From contig CALMLK010000331.1 of the NCBI GenBank assembly GCA_937868035.1, positions 1 through 6,059 on the forward strand: a stretch of 6,059 nt of DNA. The letters run 5' to 3'. The notes beneath the pieces are model-generated. The model saw only the letters and a list, made by a program, of their open reading frames with translations, did not search any database and was not told the DNA's origin. The position numbers and the translations under genes are program-made. Shown piece after piece: positions 1-6,059 of the stretch (position 1 is its first letter; the number at the start of each line of letters is the position of its first letter). This DNA is from an uncultured Alphaproteobacteria bacterium. Its GTDB lineage: Bacteria > Pseudomonadota > Alphaproteobacteria > Rhizobiales > Aestuariivirgaceae.

Positions 1-1
1 C

Positions 2-844
<843 letters not shown>

Positions 845-852
845 TGATGGCA

Positions 853-951
853 CACCCTTCGCGGCCCGGTGCCCTGCGCCGGGTCCCTTGGGGTGAGGAA
901 TACAAGAGTCCCTCATGCCGAGGTGCGAGCGCAAGCGCGCCCCGGGGCATG
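853..951. repeat. REPIN-like double palindrome between atpD and atpC
   Basis: Two hairpins in inverted orientation, starting 8 bases after the atpD stop and ending 4 bases before the atpC ribosome binding site. Hairpin 1 has arms 853-869 and 879-895; CACCC pairs with GGGTG at the base and CCCGG with CCGGG at the tip. Hairpin 2 has arms 914-930 and 935-951, 13 of 17 positions pairing, with a GCAA (GNRA-type) loop. The cores CCTTGGGGTGAGG (886-898) and CCTCATGCCGAGG (911-923) are inverted copies (10 of 13) separated by 12 bases. The same layout occurs at 5065-5157. All of this is read directly. Assignment to the REP/REPIN class of non-autonomous repeats mobilised by RAYT transposases is inference. 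There is no T-tract, so it is not a standard terminator, but it could alter mRNA stability or the atpD:atpC ratio. Confidence 0.7.
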
Positions 952-955
952 GATC

Positions 956-960
956 AAGGA
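956..960 (+). promoter_or_regulatory. Ribosome binding site that sets the atpC start
   Basis: AAGGA lies 7 bases before the ATG at 968. This favours 968 over the in-frame ATG at 869, which would add 33 residues translated from the palindromic spacer and unlike any epsilon subunit. Confidence 0.8.
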
Positions 961-967
961 AAAGACC

Positions 968-1357
968 ATGGCACTGCATTTCGAACTCGTCTCTCCCGCC
1001 CGTCTCCTGTTCTCAGGAGACGTGGTGTCCGTGCAGATTCCGGGCGCGGAAGGTGAAATGACCATCCTCCCGGGACATGCGCCCGTGCTCTCCACGCTGA
1101 AGCCCGGCGTGGTGACGATCCAGAAGGACACCGGCACGGACAAGATCTTCGTGCGCGGCGGCTTCGCCGAAGTGAATGCCCAGGGACTCACGCTGCTGGC
1201 CGAAACGGCAATCCCCTACGCCGACCTCGATGGTGCGGCGATTGCCCGCCAGATCAAGGATGCGGAAGAAGACGTCGCCGACGCCAAGACCGACGCCGCC
1301 CGTGCCAAGGCAGCCGAGGCGCTTGATCACCTGAAGGCGCTGCAGGCTGTGCTGTAA
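968..1357 (+). CDS. atpC: F1Fo ATP synthase subunit epsilon
   Basis: Epsilon subunit of the central stalk, 129 residues, a little shorter than the 133-139 common in other bacteria. It binds gamma, couples proton flow through the c-ring to the F1 head, and in some bacteria inhibits ATP hydrolysis through its C-terminal helices. The N-terminal beta-barrel domain (about 1-85) shows the family block GAEGEMTILPGHAPVLSTL followed by KPG and the strand IFVRGGFAEV. Residues about 95-129 are Ala/Lys/Asp-rich and helical (DAEEDVADAKTDAARAKAAEA). In alphaproteobacteria such as Paracoccus the main hydrolysis inhibitor is the separate zeta subunit, so an inhibitory role here should not be assumed. It is the last gene of the atp operon: 123 bases after atpD and 26 bases before a strong terminator. 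Confidence 0.97.
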   Translation: MALHFELVSPARLLFSGDVVSVQIPGAEGEMTILPGHAPVLSTLKPGVVTIQKDTGTDKIFVRGGFAEVNAQGLTLLAETAIPYADLDGAAIARQIKDAEEDVADAKTDAARAKAAEALDHLKALQAVL

Positions 1358-1383
1358 GGCGTTCTTGCCCGTGCAAATGTCTC

Positions 1384-1409
1384 AGGCCAGCCTCCGGGTT
1401 GGCCTTTTT
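1384..1409 (+). terminator. Intrinsic terminator of the atp operon
   Basis: The arms AGGCCAGCC (1384-1392) and GGTTGGCCT (1397-1405) form a 9-pair stem with one G-U pair. The loop is TCCG, closed by C-G, which matches the extra-stable C(UNCG)G tetraloop class. A run of five T (1405-1409) follows at once. It lies 26 bases after the atpC stop and marks the end of the ATP synthase transcript, making the downstream protease gene a separate unit. Confidence 0.9.
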
Positions 1410-1477
1410 CATTTCAGGCGGCAAGGCCATGCGTGACTGAAGCGCCCGGGTGAGGGTGCCTCTACGCTCCTCCCTTC

Positions 1478-1506
1478 TTGAATCCTTAACGCCTCAGCCA
1501 TTAGCG
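1478..1506 (+). promoter_or_regulatory. Possible promoter of the protease-zapE unit
   Basis: After the terminator, a promoter is expected in the 107-base gap 1410-1516. TTGAAT (1478-1483) resembles a -35 box. A 17-base spacer then leads to a poor -10 candidate, TTAGCG (1501-1506). If correct, transcription would begin at about 1512-1515, almost at the ATG (1517), giving a leaderless or nearly leaderless mRNA. The -10 match is weak, so this is tentative. The rest of the gap shows only short fortuitous pairings. Confidence 0.22.
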
Positions 1507-1516
1507 TCCGCGCTCC

Positions 1517-2755
1517 ATGTTTTCGCTCCTCACATCGGTCGGCCCGGAAATTCCCTTCACGTTGCTGTTGCTGGCATTGCTGGGATTTCGCCACCGCGTG
1601 ACGCCGAAGGCCAACCTCTTCATCAAGGCGCCGCCGGCACGTGTCTTCGAAATCGTCGACCTCACCGATGGCAAGACCGACAACTGGGGATCAACCCAGG
1701 TGAAAGCGGTGCTCGTCGATGCGGGCACGCGCACCTACCGCAAGACCTACACGACAACGCTTTCGACCGGCGTGCAGAAATCATCGCAGGCCCTGTTCTC
1801 GATCGACGAGCGCGTGGCGCCGCGCAAGCTGGTGCTGCGCCGCGAGGGACTTGAGGGCCACGGCACCAGCAACGAATTGCTGGCGCAGATTTACGAGATT
1901 GAAGAGGAAGAGGGCGGCACACGCCTGTCCATGACCTATCAGTGGGGCCCGCGGCCCCTGCTGGCGCAGATGCTGGCGCGCGCGGATTTGTGGGGTGGCA
2001 TCTTCCGGCTCAAGGGCCTTGCCGAAACGGGCAAGCCGAATGAGCGCCCCTACTTCTGGATCTCGGCCCTGGTGGCACTTGTCACCGGTCTTGTCTCGCT
2101 GGTCGCCTTCGGCGTGCTGCTGGGCTGGAAAGCCGCGGTGATGCTGGTCTTCGCATTGTTCGTGCATGAGTTCGGCCATCTCTTCGCCTACCGGCTGATG
2201 GGACAGCCGTGGGGGCGCATGGTGTTCCTGCCCTTCCTCGGAGCCATTGCCCTGCCGCGCCTTCCGTTCGACAGCCAGGGGCAGGCGGTGTTTGCGGCTC
2301 TCATGGGGCCGGGTTTCTCCACCTTGCTGGCGCTGCTCTGTCTCGTGCCTGCCATGCTGGGCGATGTGCCCAATCCCTATGTGGCACTGTTCGGGCTGAT
2401 CGTGGTGGGGCTCAACATCTTCAACCTGCTGCCGGTGGAACCGCTGGATGGCGGCGTTGCCCTGCGGTCGGTGCTGACACGGCTCATGGGTCCGGCGGCG
2501 CGCTTCGGCCTCATGGCGATCGGGCTGCTCATCGGCGGCATCGGCCTTCTCATGCAGCAGTTCGTGCTGGTGATGTTCGGCGGCATTGCCATCCTTGCCA
2601 ACATCCGCGACCGCCGCATCGATGCAGGCCTCGTGCCGCTGAGCCGTCTGCAGATCATCATCACGATCTTCGCATATATGGCAATGACAGCGGCCTACAT
2701 GACGCTCTTCAAGTATTTCATGAACTACGCCAGCCTCTTGAAATCAGGGGCCTGA
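1517..2755 (+). CDS. Membrane M50 (site-2 protease-like) metallopeptidase with N-terminal SRPBCC-like domain
   Basis: Protein of 412 residues. A short hydrophobic segment (about 12-24, IPFTLLLLALLGF) comes first. It is followed by a soluble alpha/beta region (about 32-170) resembling the SRPBCC/START-like lipid- or ligand-binding fold (opening LFIKAPPARVFEIVDL, closing helix around 155-170). A polytopic core fills 182 to about 402. In the core, HEFGH (217-221) supplies the two zinc-binding His and the catalytic Glu218. NLLPVEPLDGG (303-313) supplies the third zinc ligand Asp311, matching the NxxPxxxxLDG motif of M50 intramembrane proteases. Hydrophobic segments lie at about 182-203, 205-225, 235-250, 258-283, 289-305, 330-363 and 378-402. 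M50 enzymes cut transmembrane or membrane-proximal peptides; the substrate here is unknown. I see no PDZ or CBS domain, so it is neither an RseP nor a SpoIVFB of the usual layout. ATG 1517 is the first start after an in-frame stop at 1502; no Shine-Dalgarno is visible. The M50 call is firm; the SRPBCC call rests on pattern. Confidence 0.83.
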   Translation: MFSLLTSVGPEIPFTLLLLALLGFRHRVTPKANLFIKAPPARVFEIVDLTDGKTDNWGSTQVKAVLVDAGTRTYRKTYTTTLSTGVQKSSQALFSIDERVAPRKLVLRREGLEGHGTSNELLAQIYEIEEEEGGTRLSMTYQWGPRPLLAQMLARADLWGGIFRLKGLAETGKPNERPYFWISALVALVTGLVSLVAFGVLLGWKAAVMLVFALFVHEFGHLFAYRLMGQPWGRMVFLPFLGAIALPRLPFDSQGQAVFAALMGPGFSTLLALLCLVPAMLGDVPNPYVALFGLIVVGLNIFNLLPVEPLDGGVALRSVLTRLMGPAARFGLMAIGLLIGGIGLLMQQFVLVMFGGIAILANIRDRRIDAGLVPLSRLQIIITIFAYMAMTAAYMTLFKYFMNYASLLKSGA

Positions 2756-2775
2756 GGGGTTAGCGCGGGTTCCCC

Positions 2776-3864
2776 ATGGCGCTGGCACGGCACTATCGCG
2801 AAAGACTGAAAGACGGCACGCTCAAGCCCGATGCGGCGCAGGCCGCCGTGGTGGAGAAGCTTTCGGCGCTCGGCGCCCAATTGAATCGCCTGCCGCCCCA
2901 GAAGCCCACCTTGCTTGGCAAGCTGTTCGGCAAGGCCAGCCTTCCCGCACCGCGCGGCCTCTACATCCACGGCGAGGTGGGACGCGGCAAGACCATGCTG
3001 ATGGACCTGTTCTGCGACAGCGTGCAGGGCTGGCCCAAGCGGCGCATCCACTTCCACACCTTCATGCAGGACGTGCACGCCCAGCGGCAGCGGCTGGGCG
3101 GCGAGGATGTGATCAACCGCATCGCCGATGAGTGGGCGCTGAGCGCAAAATTGCTGTGCCTGGATGAAATGCAGATCGTCGACATTGCCGACGCGATGAT
3201 CATCGGCCGCCTTTACGAGGCGCTGCTGGCGCGGGGTGTGGTGCTGGTGACGACCTCCAACCTGCCGCCCGAGGGATTGTACCGGGATGGCCTCAACCGC
3301 CAGCTCTTCCTGCCTTTCATTGCGAAACTGCGAGACACGCTCGATGTGATCTCGCTCGATTCCGTCACGGACTACCGGCTGGGCCGGGTGCGGGCGCGGG
3401 ACACGTTTCTGCATCCCGCGACAGCGGAGAACCGCGTCGCCTTCAACGCATTGTGGAAAGACCTCACCGATGGCGCGCCGGGAGATGCAGAAACGCTGGA
3501 GGTTCTCGGCCGCACGCTGACGGTGCCGAAAGCCGCCCACTCCTGCGCCGCCTTCACCTTCGCGGAACTCTGCGGAGCGGCCCTGGGGCCTCCTGATTAT
3601 CTTGCAATATCCAAGGCCTATCGCACCGTCTTCGTCTCAGGCATTCCCCGCCTCAAGGCCCAGCAGCGCAACGAGACGAAGCGCTTCATCCTGATGATCG
3701 ACACTTTCTACGACGCCCGTACGCGCCTCGTCGCGCTGGCCGATGCAGCGCCCGAAGACCTGTTCCCCAAGAACCAGCATGCCTTTGAAAGCCGGCGCAC
3801 GGTGTCGCGCCTCAAGGAAATGCAGGCGGCATCGTGGTGGGGCGTCACGCCGGTTGAAACCTGA
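2776..3864 (+). CDS. zapE: AFG1/ZapE-family P-loop ATPase (cell division protein ZapE)
   Basis: AAA-type ATPase of 362 residues, normal length for the family. In E. coli, ZapE associates with FtsZ rings and promotes division under stress. The mitochondrial homologue AFG1/LACE1 helps degrade inner-membrane respiratory subunits. Visible motifs are Walker A GEVGRGKT (66-73), Walker B LLCLDEMQI with Asp130-Glu131, a sensor-1 strand VLVTTSNLPP with Asn162, and NRQLFLPFI with a probable arginine finger at Arg175. The C-terminal part contains the family block YLAISKAYRTVFVSGIPRL and, further on, RFILMIDTFYDARTRL. The start is fixed by an in-frame TAG at 2761 and the family-like N-terminus (HYRERLKDGTLKPDAAQ). 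No good Shine-Dalgarno is present; GAGGGG at the upstream stop codon is 16 bases away. The gap to the protease gene is 20 bases, so co-transcription is likely. zapE directly upstream of mdh-sucCD is common in Hyphomicrobiales. Confidence 0.95.
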   Translation: MALARHYRERLKDGTLKPDAAQAAVVEKLSALGAQLNRLPPQKPTLLGKLFGKASLPAPRGLYIHGEVGRGKTMLMDLFCDSVQGWPKRRIHFHTFMQDVHAQRQRLGGEDVINRIADEWALSAKLLCLDEMQIVDIADAMIIGRLYEALLARGVVLVTTSNLPPEGLYRDGLNRQLFLPFIAKLRDTLDVISLDSVTDYRLGRVRARDTFLHPATAENRVAFNALWKDLTDGAPGDAETLEVLGRTLTVPKAAHSCAAFTFAELCGAALGPPDYLAISKAYRTVFVSGIPRLKAQQRNETKRFILMIDTFYDARTRLVALADAAPEDLFPKNQHAFESRRTVSRLKEMQAASWWGVTPVET

Positions 3865-5061
<1,197 letters not shown>

Positions 5062-5064
5062 AGA

Positions 5065-5157
5065 ATGCTTCGAGGCATTGCTCTGTAATGCACCTCAGCA
5101 TGAGGACCACTTAACTCCCTCATCCTGAGGTGCTGCCAAAGGCAGCCTCGCAGGATG
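5065..5157. repeat. REPIN-like double palindrome between mdh and sucC
   Basis: Two hairpins in opposite orientation begin 3 bases after the mdh stop and end 27 bases before sucC. The first spans about 5065-5101: ATGCT/AGCAT at the base, GAGG/CCTC in the middle, CATT/AATG at the tip. The second has arms 5121-5137 and 5141-5157 with an AAA loop: CATCCT/AGGATG, GAGG/CCTC, CTGCC/GGCAG, 15 pairs. In both, two-base bulges sit on opposite strands on either side of the GAGG/CCTC block. The outer 16-mers GCACCTCAGCATGAGG (5090-5105) and CCTCATCCTGAGGTGC (5118-5133) are inverted copies with one mismatch, 12 bases apart. The layout matches 853-951. The class assignment (REPIN) is inference from this geometry; the pairing is directly visible. 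No T-tract follows, so read-through into sucC is expected. Confidence 0.8.
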
Positions 5158-5184
5158 CGCAATTCGCGGGAACGAGGACACCAG

Positions 5185-6059
5185 ATGAATATCCACGAAT
5201 ACCAAGCCAAGGAACTCCTGCGCCAGTTCGGCGTGCCGACGGGCAAGGGTACGCCTGCCTTCACGGTCGATGAGGCGGTGAAGGCTGCTCAAGGCCAGCC
5301 CGGTCCGGTCTGGGTCGTCAAGGCGCAGATTCATGCCGGTGGCCGCGGCAAGGGTGGCGGCGTGAAGGTGGTGAAGTCGGTCGATGACGTGCGCAAGGAA
5401 GCCGAGCGCATGCTGGGCATGACGCTGGTCACGCACCAGACGGGTCCCGCGGGCAAGCTGGTGCAGCGCCTCTACATCGAGGAAGGCACGGCCATCGCCA
5501 AGGAGCTCTACCTCTCGATCCTCGTCGACCGCGCCACCTCGCAGGTGGCCTTCATCGTCTCCACCGAAGGCGGCATGAACATCGAGGAAGTGGCGCATGA
5601 CACGCCGGAAAAGATCACGACGGTGCATGTCGATCCCGCCACGGGTCTGATGCCGCACCACGCGCGGCGCATGGCCAAGGCGCTGAAGCTCGATGCAGCC
5701 CAGGGCAAGCAGTTGGCCAAGATGGCGGCGGGCCTCTATACGGCCTTTGTCGAGAAGGACATGAGCCTTCTGGAAATCAATCCGCTCGTCGTCACCCCCG
5801 ACGGCAACCTTGTCTGCCTTGATGCCAAGGTGAACTTCGATTCCAACGCGCTCTACCGTCATCCCGAGATCGTCGAACTGCGCGACCTGACGGAAGAGGA
5901 TCCGAAGGAAATCGAAGCCTCCAAGTACGACCTTTCGTATGTGGCGCTGGATGGTTCCATCGGCTGCATGGTGAACGGTGCCGGTCTTGCCATGGCCACC
6001 ATGGACATCATCAAGCTCTATGGCGCCGAACCCGCCAACTTCCTCGACGTGGGCGGCGG
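5185..6059 (+). CDS. sucC: Succinyl-CoA synthetase (ADP-forming) subunit beta, 5' part (3' end outside window)
   Basis: Beta subunit of succinate-CoA ligase, the substrate-level phosphorylation step of the TCA cycle (succinyl-CoA + ADP + Pi to succinate + ATP + CoA). With SucD it forms the alpha-beta enzyme; beta carries the ATP-grasp nucleotide site. The frame runs to the window end: 291 full codons of roughly 390-400. It begins [18 protein letters not shown]. Key positions fall at the same numbers as in E. coli SucC: Lys46 and GRG (53-55) for ATP, Glu99, Asn199 in LEINPL and Asp213 for Mg2+, and Asn264 in [10 protein letters not shown] for substrate. The last visible residues, NFLDVGGG, begin the C-terminal CoA-ligase domain. 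GAGGA at 5174-5178, 6 bases upstream, fixes the ATG. It most likely continues into sucD and the 2-oxoglutarate dehydrogenase genes, as is usual in this group. Confidence 0.98.
   Translation, partial: MNIHEYQAKELLRQFGVPTGKGTPAFTVDEAVKAAQGQPGPVWVVKAQIHAGGRGKGGGVKVVKSVDDVRKEAERMLGMTLVTHQTGPAGKLVQRLYIEEGTAIAKELYLSILVDRATSQVAFIVSTEGGMNIEEVAHDTPEKITTVHVDPATGLMPHHARRMAKALKLDAAQGKQLAKMAAGLYTAFVEKDMSLLEINPLVVTPDGNLVCLDAKVNFDSNALYRHPEIVELRDLTEEDPKEIEASKYDLSYVALDGSIGCMVNGAGLAMATMDIIKLYGAEPANFLDVGG

Noticed and set aside
869..967. Longer N-terminus for atpC from ATG 869
   Set aside because: The extension is translated through the palindromic repeat, has no ribosome binding site, and has no counterpart in epsilon subunits.
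1440..1468. AGCG/CGCT and GAGG/CCTC pairings in the gap before the protease gene
   Set aside because: Two four-base pairings with no T-run and no match to the REPIN-like core layout; treated as chance.
2756..2775. GGGG...CCCC pairing immediately before the zapE ATG
   Set aside because: Only four pairs around a 12-base loop; plausible by chance in GC-rich sequence.
2725..3540. Long open frame on the - strand opposite zapE (271 aa)
   Set aside because: It mirrors a confident gene; the product is His/Arg/Gln-rich low-complexity sequence typical of the antisense of GC-rich codons, with no recognisable domain.
5095..5862. Open frame on the - strand opposite sucC (255 aa)
   Set aside because: Antisense shadow of sucC, starting inside its coding region and ending in the REPIN-like gap.

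Overview
The window is GC-rich, compact and coded entirely on the + strand. It holds a run of central energy-metabolism genes: the 3' part of atpD, then atpC, a membrane M50-type metalloprotease carrying an SRPBCC-like domain, zapE (AFG1-family ATPase), mdh, and the 5' part of sucC. The protein sequences, the mdh-sucC order with zapE just upstream, and the style of the intergenic palindromes all suggest an alphaproteobacterium, most likely of the order Hyphomicrobiales (Rhizobiales). Genus cannot be read from this stretch.

Region 1 (1-1409) is the end of an F1Fo ATP synthase operon. It contains atpD (beta, cut at the window start), a 123-base gap almost filled by a double palindrome, atpC (epsilon), and a textbook intrinsic terminator at 1384-1409. 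Region 2 (about 1478-3864) is a separate unit. A membrane protein has an N-terminal anchor, an SRPBCC/START-like domain, and an M50 core with HEFGH and NLLPxxxLDGG motifs; it is followed 20 bases later by zapE. Neither gene has a clear Shine-Dalgarno sequence. Region 3 (3865-4098) is a 234-base gap made largely of consecutive hairpins. Region 4 (4099-6059) is the start of a TCA-cycle operon: LDH-type malate dehydrogenase, a second double palindrome, and the beta subunit of succinyl-CoA synthetase (cut at the window end).

The genes together link oxidation of TCA intermediates (Mdh, SucC) to ATP synthesis (AtpD, AtpC). A probable membrane quality-control pair (M50 protease plus AFG1-type ATPase) lies between them.

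The coding genes are mostly conventional. The least ordinary content is (a) two REPIN-like double palindromes, at 853-951 and 5065-5157. They share arm length (17), inter-hairpin spacing (12), orientation and core sequence, and each sits just after a stop codon inside an operon. (b) A chain of palindromes upstream of mdh. (c) The SRPBCC-M50 fusion next to zapE. I see no CRISPR array, tRNA, rRNA, transposase or prophage gene, and no convincing previously undescribed multi-gene system.
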